A DNA stretch of 23,843 bases, from assembly GCA_015501585.1 (NCBI GenBank), contig JADNRY010000853.1, positions 1 to 23,843 of the forward strand, read 5' to 3'. The first letter of the stretch is position 1. Every line of letters begins with the position of its first letter. Source of the DNA: Rhodocollybia butyracea (taxonomy: Eukaryota > Basidiomycota > Agaricomycetes > Agaricales > Omphalotaceae). Positions 1 to 9,574 of the stretch are shown one piece after another. Both the position numbers and the translations under genes were made by a program. The notes under the pieces were generated by a model that ran no database searches, was not told the DNA's origin, and saw only the letters and a program-made list of their open reading frames with translations.

Positions 1-815
1 TGAATGAGAACTGAGGGAAATATGGCAAAAACAGCGAAAATCACCTAAGTGAGACTGACCAGGGGGAGATGACCAAGATGAAAGGTGATCAAGAAGTGAG
101 TAGAGGAGCATGGAGAGGGTCCTAAGCGAATGTGAACGGGCCCTACCTCGGAAAAATTGAGTGAAAATTGAAGGAGTTATGGCAAAAACATTGAAAATCA
201 CCTATATGATGAGAGAAGATGGAAAAAGTTGGGAATTGCTCTAGCGTGAGTAAGGCGATAGTGAGGGGGTACCTAGGGGATCTAAACGAGCCCTGGACGA
301 AAGAAATTGAATAAGAAACTGATGGAAATATGGCAAAAACAGCGAAAAACCACCTAAATGAGACTGACCAGGGTGAGATGACCAAGATGGAAAGTGACCA
401 AGAAGTGAGTAGAGGAGCATGGAGAGGGTCCTAAGCGAATGTGAACGGGCCCTACCTCGGAAAAATTGAGTGAAAATTGAAGAAGTTATGGCAAAAAACA
501 TTGAAAATCACCTATATGACGAGAGAGAGATAGAAAAAGTTGGGAATTGCTCTGGCGTGAGTGGGGCGATAGTGAGGGGGTACCTAGGGATCTAAACGAG
601 CCCTGGACGAAAGAAATTGAATAAGAACTGATGGAATTATGGCAAAAACAGCGAAAATCACTAAGTGAGACTGACCTGGGGACAGTAACCACGATGGGGA
701 GCTATTCAAACAATATTGAAGCGGTGGGGAGAGGTCCCTAGGGATCTAAACGAGCTCTACATCGAAGAAATTGAGTGAAAACTGAAGGAGATATGACAAG
801 AACACCAAAACTCAC
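1..815 (-). repeat. Left arm of inverted dimeric satellite array (151/157-bp subunits)
   Basis: A tandem array whose common anchor GGCAAAAAC recurs at about 24, 181, 332, 490, 641 and (degenerate) 795, giving spacings of 157, 151, 158, 151 and 154 bp. Two subunit types alternate: one continues CAGCGAAAA, the other CATTGAAAA. They form a ~309-bp higher-order unit, for example CCTAAGCGAATGTGAACGGG at 121 and again at 430. The array is cut by the left window edge. The same unit occurs in the opposite orientation at 1311-2290. Short ORFs here are by-products of the repeat and show no protein family. Confidence 0.9.
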
Positions 816-1310
816 CTAAGTGGGACAGACAGTATGGGGAGTTGCTGAGACAAGATTAAAGAGGCAGAGAGGAACAGTAAGAAGGAGTAAAAATGCAACG
901 CTCTATCATGACCAGTTCCAAAGAACCTCGAGAAAGGTGGCAGCTGCCTGTAACTGTGCTATCTTAACCATGTCCAAGCTCGGCCTCTCGAGAAAGACAG
1001 TTACAGTGAGAAAATAAACAAAACAAATGGGTAATAAAGAAAGACTAATGGTGGATGGATTTGTTGGCAACACAGCAGGGAATCCCAGAGACGATGGTGA
1101 GGAGCGAGAACATGCAAGTTGAATGATTTGTCATAAGTTAACACATGACCATCAGACTTAGGCATTTTTTTTGTCTTCTTATTATATCTCCTGCAGTTTT
1201 CATGCAATTTCTTCAAAGTAGGGCTCACTCACATTGCCTAAAGACATTCTCTATGCTGCTTTGATCTCATATGATCAGTTCCCCATGTTGTTCAGCACTC
1301 CTCAGTTCAT
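816..1310. other. Spacer between the two opposed satellite arms
   Basis: This ~490-bp single-copy stretch separates the inverted arrays. It holds a 10-bp inverted pair, CTGTAACTGT (948-957) and ACAGTTACAG (997-1006), and two copies of CTCGAGAAAG. The open frames are short (65 and 75 codons) and match nothing I recognise. I see no gene here. Confidence 0.6.
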
Positions 1311-2400
1311 TCTCACTTAAGTGATTTTCGCTGTTTTTGCCATATTTCCATCAGTTTCCATTCGATTTCTTTCGTCCAGGGCTCGTTTAGATCCCCTAGG
1401 TACCCCCTCACTATCGCCTTACTCACGCTAGAGCAATTCCCAACTTTTTCCATCACTCTCTCATCATATAGGTGATTTTCAATGTTTTTGCCATAACTTC
1501 TTCAATTTTCACTCAATTTTTCCGAGGTAGGGCCCGTTCACATTCGCTTAGGACCCTCTCCATGCTCCTCTACTCACTTCTTGATCACCTTTCATCTTGG
1601 TCATCTCCCCCTGGTCAGTCTCACTTAGTGATTTTCGCTGTTTTTTGCCATATTTCCCTCAGTTCTCATTCAATTTCTTTCGTCCAGGGCTCGTTTAGAT
1701 CCCCTAGGTACCCCCTCACTGTCGCTGTACTCACGCTAGAGCAATTCCCAACTTTTTCCATCTCTCTCTCGTCATATAGGTGATTTTCAATGTTTTTGCC
1801 ATAACTCCTTCAATTCTCACTCAATTTTTCCGAGGTAGGGCCCGTTCACATTCGCTTAGGACCCTCTCCATGCTCCTTCACTCACTTCCTGGTCACTTTC
1901 CATCTTGTTGTTCATCTCCCCTGGTCAGTCTCACTTAGGTGATTTTCGCTGTATTTGCCATATTTCCATCAGTTTCCATTCGATTTCTTTCGTCCAGGGC
2001 TCGTTTAGATCCCCTAGGTACCCCCTCACTATCGCCTTACTCACGCTAGAGCAATTCCCAACTTTTTCCATCACTCTCTCATCATATAGGTGATTTTCAA
2101 TGTTTTTGCCATAACTCCTTCAATTTTCATTCAATTTTTCCGAGGTCGGGCCCGTTCACATTCGCTTAGGACCCTCTCTATGCTCCTCCACTCACTTCCT
2201 GGTCACTTTCCATCTGGGTCATCTCCCCCTGGTCAGTCTCACTTAGGTGATTTTTGATGTTTTTGCCATCTCTCCCTTGGTTTTCTCTCATTTTAAATGT
2301 AGGGCACATTCACAGTCTCTAGGGAGCCTCTCTATGTTCCTTTATTCACTTCCTGTCTTTGCACTTTCCTACCCTGGTCCCATCCCACACTACCCCAGTT
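1311..2400 (+). repeat. Right arm of inverted dimeric satellite array
   Basis: The reverse complement of the left-arm unit. The anchor TTTTTGCC (one copy is TATTTGCC) recurs with its GCC at 1339, 1490, 1647, 1798, 1957, 2108 and 2265, so spacings are 151, 157, 151, 159, 151 and 157 bp. The two subunit types alternate strictly. The last subunit (from ~2245) is clearly diverged and fades out by about 2400, as expected at an array edge. The strand is given relative to the left arm. Open frames across the array are repeat artefacts. Confidence 0.9.
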
Positions 2401-2539
2401 GTATAGAATTTGTCTAGATACCTAATGACCTCTGTCTACACAATTGATCTTTTTTAAACCTAAACCTCATTCAAGTTCAACTTAAATAGCAACTTTGGCA
2501 TTACTACTCTACAGTTGAACTCAGTACATGCCTTATACC

Positions 2540-2811
2540 AGGTTAAGCTCAAGTTGACTTCAGTTAATCTCAAGTTAACCTCAAGTTGACAAATCTACTG
2601 AGGTTGACCCTGGTTGATCTCAAGCTAACAAATCTACTCAAGTTGACCCAGGTTAGCCTCAAGTTGGCAAATCTACTCAAGTTGGCCCAGGTCAACCTCA
2701 AGTTGACAAATATACTCAAGTTGGCCCATGTCAACCTCAAGTTGACAAATATACTCAGGTTGGCCTCAAGTTGGCAAATATACTGAAGTTGGCCTCAAGT
2801 TGGCTTGAGTC
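2540..2811. repeat. 39-bp tandem repeat (AAGTTGRC family)
   Basis: Four 39-bp units start at 2583, 2622, 2661 and 2700, each built as AAGTTGACAAATMTACT followed by a second half ending in CTC. Two 29-bp shortened units start at 2739 and 2768, and a partial one at 2797. Degenerate copies of the core precede these from ~2540. The array abuts the broken end of the gag gene, so the antisense gag frame reads on into it to a stop at 2755. Confidence 0.85.
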
Positions 2812-3681
2812 TATTAGCCTTTTCCTGATGTTGAGTTTCCGAGGTTCAGAGCCGTCGAAAACATTGGGCTCCTTGACTTTGGCTTTGCCTTCCGATGGTT
2901 CGGTTGACTTGCCACCAAGGAGGGTCAAAGCATTTGCGATGGAATTGATAGATCCTCCGAATTTGTCCATTAGTTCCAATACTGCACCGCCATCAGGCTG
3001 GCCGTGAGCATCGAGAAATCTACCACTGCGGTGGGGACCGCCGGGGGGACCACCACCACCACCATTACCTGGGGGAGGGGGCGGAGGAGGACCACCACCA
3101 CCACCACCATTACCTGGGTTGTCCGGAGATCCAGGGGGTCCAGGAGGATCAGGGGCAGCATCCCCATCATCACCATCAGGGTTGTTAGGAGGGTCATTGG
3201 GAGGATTGTCGGGAGGATTATCGTCCGGATTCTCACCTTCATCTGCAAATCCTCCTTCTCCTGTGTCCTCTGGTTGTTCGACAATCGGAGGCCAGTCATC
3301 ACCCATAGTGGTACGAGATTGGTTCGAGAAGAGAGCTCCTTGGAGCTGTTCGGCAAAGGAAGGGGAAGGTGCCGAAGCAATCCTTCCGCGACGAGGAGTA
3401 AGGACTAGTGCAGTACCACTAGCACTGGGAATTTCCTTAATGTCGTATTGGTCGACATTGATGTTACCTAGAACTGCCTCAGTAGAGACAGAAGTGTTCA
3501 GAACAGCTGTTGCGGGTCCGAAGCCACCCGAGCCACGTTGGCGAGGGTTTCCGGCCGCAGAAATAGAATCATTGTAAGGCACAAATGACTGAGCATTGGC
3601 CACAAAGGGATTAGGAGTCTCAGTCGGCTGGATCCGAGTCTCAGAGACTGTCCGAATTCTAGGAGGTTTTCTTGGAGGCAT
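2755..3681 (-). pseudogene. Truncated Ty3/gypsy Gag N-terminus
   Basis: The structural Gag protein of a Ty3/gypsy LTR retrotransposon, which would form the cytoplasmic virus-like particle. I start it at the Met at 3681 (MPPRKPPR), not at the further upstream Met at 3756, because a basic start is usual and the upstream codons lie in the leader. About 280 recognisable residues include an acidic/Asn-Pro tract, a Gly/Pro-rich low-complexity tract (about 3030-3240), then the family signature KVKEPNVFDGSEPRKL at 2833-2880. That signature normally leads into the conserved capsid domain. Here it stops dead at ~2833 and the frame runs into the 39-bp repeat. No capsid, zinc knuckle, protease, RT or integrase follows. 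The adjacent LTR (3928-4380) supports the assignment. The call is firm for gag; exact family is unknown. Confidence 0.75.
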
Positions 3682-3927
3682 TTGTTTAAAAAAAACAGTT
3701 TTGTCAGATACGGCGTTAACGAGTACAAGTTTAAATATACTGTTAAGATCGTGCAAGACCGAAGGGAACCAATCGGTATTTGAAAGGTATGTATTGACAA
3801 AGTAGGTCTCGGACCGATATTGGAGATTGAAGAAGAAGTGGGACGTACGGTATAGCTATTAGCTAGACCCTCGTCACGCCGAATAGTCCCGAGATGAAGT
3901 TCAGGAGACAAAGATAGATTTGGCCGA
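3682..3927 (-). other. Retrotransposon leader between LTR and gag
   Basis: A 246-bp untranslated leader in the element's orientation, between the LTR end (TTACA) and the gag Met. The bases just inside the LTR, TCGGCCAAATC, would be the primer-binding position. I could not match them to a tRNA 3' end I know, nor find their complement in the LTR as self-priming would need. Confidence 0.5.
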
Positions 3928-4380
3928 TGTAACGGCCGACGAGTAAGACGGAAGAAGGATAGACTAGGGCGGAACTTAGTCGGACAGAAGGTCTGGTTTA
4001 TCCCAGTTGATATTTAAACTGAGGACTACTGTACAAGGTTGTACTACTTATATACTAAGAGTCCGGGGCTTCCGGATCGGTAGAAGACAATAGTCGGAAA
4101 CGTATATGGAAGACCGAAGTAAGTAATACAATCATAAGACAATAATACTCAATAGATTGGAAAGGGAATATAATCGAAAGATAATAAGAACCAATTAGAA
4201 AGTAATCCGAAAGGTCTGATGGCGGTACGTCATCAGACGAAGATAACAGATAAGATAGGAAGATAACAAAAAGAGATAAGATGACGGAAATAGACGGGAT
4301 GGAATCGGAATGATGCTGGGATGATAGTAGAGGTGATCCGGCGATGATCCGAGGGATGCCGATGCGGCATGGTCGTAACA
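3928..4380 (-). repeat. LTR of Ty3/gypsy element (5' LTR by position)
   Basis: On the minus strand this begins TGTTACGACC at 4380 and ends GGCCGTTACA at 3928. That gives TG...CA ends and near-perfect terminal inversion (TGTTACG against TGTAACG, 6/7). Length is 453 bp, usual for fungal Ty3/gypsy LTRs, and it sits 246 bp upstream of gag in the right orientation. The base run outside is CCCAA (4381-4385). The target-site duplication cannot be tested because the other LTR is absent. Short frames inside it are not genes. Confidence 0.65.
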
Positions 4381-4769
4381 CCCAAGTGACTGACTCTCCA
4401 AGCTCTTGGTAGGCATTTCTGATGGTGTGTATCCATGTATCTGGTTGAGGCGTTGACCTGGAAAGAATACACAAGTCATCTCACTACAAACACAACAGTC
4501 TCAGTCACAAACACAAACCCATTTGTTAACAATATCACATTTTTTCAGTCATGACCATGATCATGATGCTTGTTTGGCAGGCGTTTTTGAGATTTGTGCT
4601 TGTATTGCGTGATCATTGGCAAATTATGCACTGAGTATATTATTACATCATCCTGTCATGATCATGGCACAAAGACTAGGGATTCAGTGTGATTATATAG
4701 GTATTTCAATGTCATGAGCTGCACAAACACAATTTACTTTTGTCCAATAAGGACACCCATAGGTGCAGT
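4381..4769. other. Intergenic, no gene seen
   Basis: AT-rich unique DNA between the LTR and the first tRNA-like element. Short runs such as CATGATCATGA-type palindromic stretches (around 4550-4670) recur several times. No open frame of note. Confidence 0.5.
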
Positions 4770-4870
4770 GTCTTGAGGAGGACTCAAACCTCCATCTACT
4801 TATGAAGAAGATGCAAATTGCATAAACTGTCAGCACACAGACATTGTGCTAACCATTACACTATCGGGAC
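4770..4870 (-). ncRNA. tRNA-like element 1 (tRNA pseudogene or SINE head)
   Basis: On the minus strand it has an A-box-like D arm, GTGT-AATGGTTA-GCAC (4-bp stem), and a B-box T arm, GGAGG-TTTGAGT-CCTCC (perfect 5-bp stem). A terminal acceptor-like pair GTCCCGA/TCAAGAC matches 5 of 7. Between D and T arms lie ~54 nt, longer than an anticodon arm, so an intron or insertion is present. The anticodon stem is only partial (TGTC/GACA with an 8-nt loop). No terminator T-run directly follows. It resembles the Gln/Asp/Glu-type tRNA 5' half (TAGTGTAATGGTTAGCAC). A functional tRNA is unlikely; a tRNA-derived SINE or relic is more likely. Confidence 0.5.
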
Positions 4871-5013
4871 TTAATATTAGATTCGTACAGTCTCACTACA
4901 AGCTTGAGCACACTCTCTGGGAAAGTCATCATCAGAAATGATGCGCTTGCAGCTTCAACTTTGTAGGATTGTAAAGACCTTTCTAATCATGACCTTCCTC
5001 CTGTACTCCCTGC

Positions 5014-5098
5014 AGCAGACTTCAGTAACTAATCCCGGCTCCGATATTAACTAACGGGCCTCGGGATTTATTACCCGTTTCTGTCTCTCCCCATTACT
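5014..5098. repeat. Block A repeat, copy 1
   Basis: An 85-bp block matched by 6516-6600 with only three differences, in the same orientation. Inside is an inverted pair around TAATCCCGG and CGGGATTTATTA, so the block can fold. The surrounding sequence differs between the two copies. Confidence 0.85.
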
Positions 5099-6033
5099 TG
5101 CGAGTGTGGGCCATCACGCAAGCGCGTGGCAGGTACGAGTCCTGCAACCTGCAGCTGGGCATAGGATCACAATTTTCTGAGCACTTGGCAACGACAATGG
5201 ATAAGACCCAGTCAAAAGTCCAGATGGCCAGGCTGGACCAGAGCATGTAAAAATGAAAATGTTGGCACAATCTGCTGTCATCCACTCTGGTCCGAAAAAT
5301 TGTACACTTGACTGAAGTCAAGATTTGAAGATGCATAATAGTCAGCATGTTGTATGCACCAAAAACAAGCAGGGTAATAGAAGACAAAGGTGCTACTGAT
5401 AAAAGCAATAAATACGGTGAAGGAAACAGAGGGCAAATGAAAGCTCACACTGAAGACATTGAAATACCGAGGAGGTAAAGAGTGGAGTCTCAAATAGGAG
5501 ATAAACGCTGTGTGGCAAAAGAACATCACACACATGCATCAAACCATGAATCCATGCCACAGACTGGAACAGAGACGGTGTTTAGCACAAGTGAAGAGAA
5601 GAATGAAATATCAGCAAAAGCAGCAGTATGCGAAGGAGGTTTCATGCCTTAGTCCTTCTGGATATAGATGGATATCACTGTAAACTTGTAGTTCAACTCA
5701 CCAATATTGCAGCGAAAGAACAAAGAAACCACAAATCCCTGAACTGCACATGCACGGATAGAAAGTTGCACTTCAAGTAGCACATAAAAGGTAAACAAGA
5801 AAACAAGAAACAAAGTGGAATATTGAGAAGCTGGAATTTGGTAGGAATCTGAACACGGAGGAGATGAGCCAACCCGAGGTCACATGGCAAATGCTTTGAC
5901 ATCCCAAATATATCGAAACTAATCTCCTTATTGGGTCAACCCGATTTAGACAAAAGGAAGCCTAATTCGGATAAATTCCCACGCAAAACCGGCCATAAGG
6001 ACGAGCCTTCATTACATTCAGGACTCGTAACTT
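5099..6033. other. Intergenic, only weak minus-strand open frames
   Basis: Minus-strand frames of 104, 85 and 69 codons (5094-5408, 5278-5535, 5693-5902) are hydrophobic and Cys/Phe-rich. The last ends at TTG followed by GTGAGT, which looks like an intron donor. I could not chain them into a credible gene: the candidate acceptor downstream leads straight to a stop. They could be remnants of a decayed membrane-protein gene, or chance. Confidence 0.3.
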
Positions 6034-6100
6034 GTCAGTAGCGTCAATAGATGCAGATAACATCTTCTAATTATCTAGTCTGTATTGACTAGGATCGAAA
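6034..6100. repeat. Block B repeat, copy 1
   Basis: A 67-bp block starting GTCAGTAGCGTCAATAGATG, repeated at 6602-6671 with a 3-nt insertion and one substitution. Here it stands alone; the second copy is joined directly to block A. Confidence 0.85.
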
Positions 6101-6303
6101 GTGAAAGTTACTGACTGTGGGAAAGTAACTGTGTTTTCGTAAAGGGGAGCAGACGGGATAATTAGCGCCGGACTCTCTTCATTCTGTTACCACCTCATAA
6201 GTTATATTAACTTAAGATAAACATGCATATACCACTTATCAACCCACCATCCAACCCCAAATTACAACCACCAAAAATTCAATTTATGAGATTTATTTCC
6301 AAA

Positions 6304-6413
6304 GTCCAGAGAAGGATTTGAACCCTCATCTATGAAACTGATGAAAATTGAGGAATTGACTTCACCGGGAAACATACTCAATATCATTGTGTTAGCCATT
6401 ACACCATCTGAAC
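6304..6413 (-). ncRNA. tRNA-like element 2, intron-bearing
   Basis: On the minus strand the acceptor halves GTTCAGA and TCTGGAC pair over all 7 positions (one G-T). The D arm is GTGT-AATGGCTA-ACAC (4/4) and the T arm GAGGG-TTCAAAT-CCTTC (5/5 with one wobble). The D-T interval is ~60 nt. Pairing ATGAT with TTCAT (4/5) leaves a 4-nt variable region and a 45-nt anticodon-loop segment, i.e. 7 nt of loop plus a ~38-nt intron. Canonical intron placement would give anticodon TGA, a Ser anticodon, but the long variable arm of tRNA-Ser is missing. It may therefore be a pseudogene or SINE head. It shares TAATGGYTARCACAATG and TAGATG-AGG with element 1. Confidence 0.5.
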
Positions 6414-6515
6414 CTGATACACCACGACAATACCTGACCAAAATCTGAAGATCAACTCTGAAGACATTGTCCCTACTGACGGTGATCTGAACCAATCAGT
6501 ACAGATCACACCCCC

Positions 6516-6671
6516 AGCAGACTTCAGTAATTAATCCCGGCTCCGATATTAACTAACGGGCACCGGGATTTATTACCCGTTTCTGTCTCTCCCCATTACT
6601 CGTCAGTAGCGTCAATAGATGCAGATAACATCTTCTAATTATCAAGTAGTCTGTATTGACTAGGATTGAAA
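6516..6671. repeat. Block A copy 2 joined to block B copy 2
   Basis: Block A (6516-6600) is followed directly by block B (6602-6671); each has a solitary copy upstream at 5014 and 6034. In block A, TAATTAATCCCGG (6528-6540) pairs with CCGGGATTTATTA (6563-6575) at 12 of 13 positions across a 22-nt loop. The A+B arrangement looks like the fuller form of one dispersed element, perhaps an LTR or MITE fragment. No coding capacity. Confidence 0.8.
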
Positions 6672-8525
6672 ATTGAACAACAAGTAGATTGGTGTTCTGG
6701 TTCTGCCTCCGGCAGTTTCACAATTCCAAAAAGGTGTTCCAAAGTGACTCGCATGAGTTGTGTTTGGTGTCAACACTCAAGCGATGGTGGCATGGTAAGA
6801 CTCGAACTAGGATGGGAAGGAGAGGCAGTTGGTGAGTAGAGTGGCTTGAGTTAGACCTAGATTCGTATTCAGGTTGTTCTTTGGGTACTGTTTTTCCTCG
6901 TCCTCAGCATTTCACTTGCACTTGCACTCAATTCGGTCTTGATTTCTTCCATTTGCGGCTCTGCCATTAGTAGTGACCGTGTGTGTAGATATAGTGGATA
7001 CTGGAGAAAGCATTGTAATTACTGCCGAGTACTGCAAGAATGAAAATCAGTATGTATAACTCACTTGTGAAATGAAAATGCAAATTAATGATTATAGGAA
7101 AGTCAATGGCGGCGGTATGTGAGTGACGTTGAATGCGGATTCCGCTGCAAGAGAAGGTGCGGCTGGGTGACCTGGAGAACTTGAAGGGTGTAGAGGGGAA
7201 AGAGTTGAGCTTCCTGGTTTCGGGCCATCTGTGAGAAAAAAAATTGCAAAAATGGCAAATCTCGGTCCGGATAACAAACTCCTTGCGTCCACTACTTACG
7301 GCCACACCGAGTCAGCTAGTGAGCGACTTACTGTCGAGACGTCGAATACCAAAGGGCTCCGTTCTTTTGTCTCCACTGGCAGTTGGCAGCCTGATGCGTG
7401 TTGAGTACAGAGTTGATACCAATAGTCATTGATCATCATCCGAAATTCTGCTGACCGGCTCACATCTGTCCTCTATTTTGGTTGTCCACGGGAATAACAA
7501 TGTAAGTATGTGTCCATCGGATCCCTTCCCCCTCTGCTACGGCGCTTTCCGGATCCAGCTTCCGTGACGATGAAGAGTTGGGATGGGCAGGCACCGATTC
7601 GGCCACCTATCATGCAGTCCTTCGTTGGACATCTTGGGGGCCACGGGCGTGTTTTTAAGCTGACATTTCCAGCTCAGTGGGTGTTCCTAATAGTAGTAGT
7701 CTCCTATAAGTATACTCGTTATACACTGATGATCCATATGGATGTGTGGATATAGAGTCTGCGGGTTCCCACGGAGGTCTTGAGCCGCGCCAAAAAGATT
7801 AGCCAAATATGAGCACTGCCACCTTTACGCACTTATTTTGCATCTGTTTCCTAGGCTCGTTTCGTGCGCCTGTGGAGACCTGACACAGCCTCACCCCTTA
7901 TTTGGAGTCGGGACACCGGAGCGTTGATGCCGGCTGTCAGCGGAAGGTCAAGGGTTCGAGCCTCAGAGGGACAGTTATTCCAGAGTACATCTTCCTCACC
8001 TATGTATAGCTTTCAGCTTAATAGATAACTTGCACAGAGTGAGCTGCTATCAAAGCAGACTGAACTACTGTTCTATATCATTGCTCAGCACTGTATCTGA
8101 ACCTACCTTTACATGCTGTTCTGCCTTTTTTTCTTCCCTAATACTTATGTACATTGCTTGAGCCTTGGAGCTTGACTGTATTCTTCAGTATAAGTAGATT
8201 ACATCTTTAGTATGGGGATATTAGTATAATCTATTGTTACAATTTGACCCAAGATGAATAATTTGACAATCTGTCAGAAGAAAAATCTGAATTTTGGGAA
8301 TTTTTGCCTTTGAGGAGCCAGTTGTACATAGTGCCTTGTAGCACTTGTCCAGCGGGACTCAGATAACCTAAATTCTAATACTTGATCCAATGCGTGCCAT
8401 CTTGCATGCCATTCACTGCCATAGTACATTTACCGTTCAAAACTTATGGAAATTAGCATAATTTTTAGTTCAAGACTTTCGCCAAAGTTGTATGTAGCTC
8501 TTGCTTGCTTCAAACATTTCTAGAA
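6672..8525. other. Intergenic, no gene assigned
   Basis: Frames here stay at or below 112 codons (for example 6967-7305 minus, Ser/Pro/Phe-rich) and have no recognisable domain or consistent splice structure. A B-box-like GGTTCGAGCC occurs near 7955 without a matching cloverleaf. Nothing else stands out. Confidence 0.5.
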
Positions 8526-8780
8526 TCTATATACAAAAAAAAACGAGCTTGCTTCGTTGTTTCGATTCGATTAGCGCCTCTTAGCGCGCGTAGAAGCGTG
8601 TTGTTGTTTTGTCATCTTGAATTTCATTGGCTGTGTCCTGAGTCAAAAAAAGCAATTTGTACTCAGGACTTGAAAACTTGAAAACCGAATGCGGACTCAA
8701 GCTCATCGTGTGTACTGTGCTCAATTTATCAATTTCCAGCTAAAAATCCGAGATTTGAGTGCTACATAAGGTAAATAAAA

Positions 8781-8813
8781 TCCTTCTTTCTTCTTTCTTT
8801 TTCTTTCTTTTTC
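8781..8813. repeat. CTTT/TTTC microsatellite
   Basis: A pyrimidine run of TTCTTTC units, immediately followed by repeated AACTTGAAAA words that also occur near 8666-8685. It lies in the non-coding leader of H1. Confidence 0.8.
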
Positions 8814-9303
8814 AAACTTGAAAAACTTGAAAAATTCGCTCTCTCCACAGACTCACGACATAAGCCGTTTCCTACCACCAACCAAGCTTCTCCTGCGCGT
8901 ATTTCACGCGTTATTTCAATAAAACTTTTTTTTGCTGTCACTTTACTGTTCATCGATAAATTCTGTCTCCGAAAATTACCGAAAATTGTTATACCTCCAC
9001 ACTTTTGTGAATTTCCTGATGAAATATGTCTTCGAGACTGAGTATTTTCGGTATACAGTCACGTTAGATCAGGCGTAGCCCATTTTTCCACATTGGAATA
9101 AGTTTCTTGACAATAGAATCCCCGACTCTGACCGAAGGGAAGAGAGGGTCTTGTGAACCTCGTTTCTTATCTGATCCTTCAGATTTCTGCCATGATGCAA
9201 TGCTTCACACACTGATTCGATGACGCTATTGGCGATAACGTTCGTCATGGCTGTTTTTCACACGTTTCTTATTTTTCGACCACTCCAATCATCTCTATCG
9301 CCA

Positions 9304-9429
9304 TATCAGCTTTCCACACTGTATCAGCTTTCAGCACCGTATCAGTTTTCAGCACCGTATCAGTTTTCAGCACCGTATCAGTTTTCAGCACCGTATCAGT
9401 TTTCAGCACCATATCAGTTTTCAGCACCG
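9304..9429. repeat. 18-bp minisatellite upstream of H1 Rep
   Basis: Seven consecutive 18-bp units, consensus TATCAGTTTTCAGCACCG, start at 9304 and every 18 bp to 9412. The first two are slightly diverged and the last five almost identical. Because 18 is a multiple of 3, one frame reads it as YQFSAP repeats, but that frame does not join the Rep frame. It is followed by three spaced copies of CTTTCGCCGTTA (9469, 9521, 9564), the last overlapping the H1 start codon. Confidence 0.9.
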
Positions 9430-9574
9430 TATCTAGTTCTGTCGCCACATCTTATTTCGGTAGGACACCTTTCGCCGTTACTGTATTCACTTCTGCTGCG
9501 ACATCCTGTTTCTAGGACGACTTTCGCCGTTACCTCTGCCGCTGTGTCTTTTTTCCAGGTTCACTTTCGCCGTT

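Noticed and set aside
143..2093. Open frames of 60-103 codons within the satellite arrays
   Set aside because: They recur with the repeat unit in both arms, are Ser/Phe-rich and shift with repeat differences; no codon constraint or known domain.
2970..3577. Frames of 134-152 codons opposite and offset to gag
   Set aside because: They are shadows of the GC-rich Gly/Pro tract of gag in other frames, giving homopolymer-like Thr, Val or Ser/Gly runs.
4055..4479. Minus-strand frames of 79-139 codons over the LTR
   Set aside because: They lie inside or across the LTR boundary and show no family features; gypsy LTRs are non-coding.
6780..6840. Possible third tRNA-like element (GAGTAGAGTGGC with GACTCGAAC)
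   Set aside because: The A-box-like part reads on the plus strand while the B-box-like part reads on the minus strand, so no cloverleaf is possible.
6967..7305. Minus-strand frame with GTGAGT and TTGCAG resembling an intron
   Set aside because: The implied intron would be about 33 nt, too short for a fungal spliceosomal intron, and the frame has no recognisable domain.
7911..7970. B-box-like GGTTCGAGCC suggesting a tRNA
   Set aside because: No T stem of five pairs, no matching acceptor half and no D arm at the right distance.
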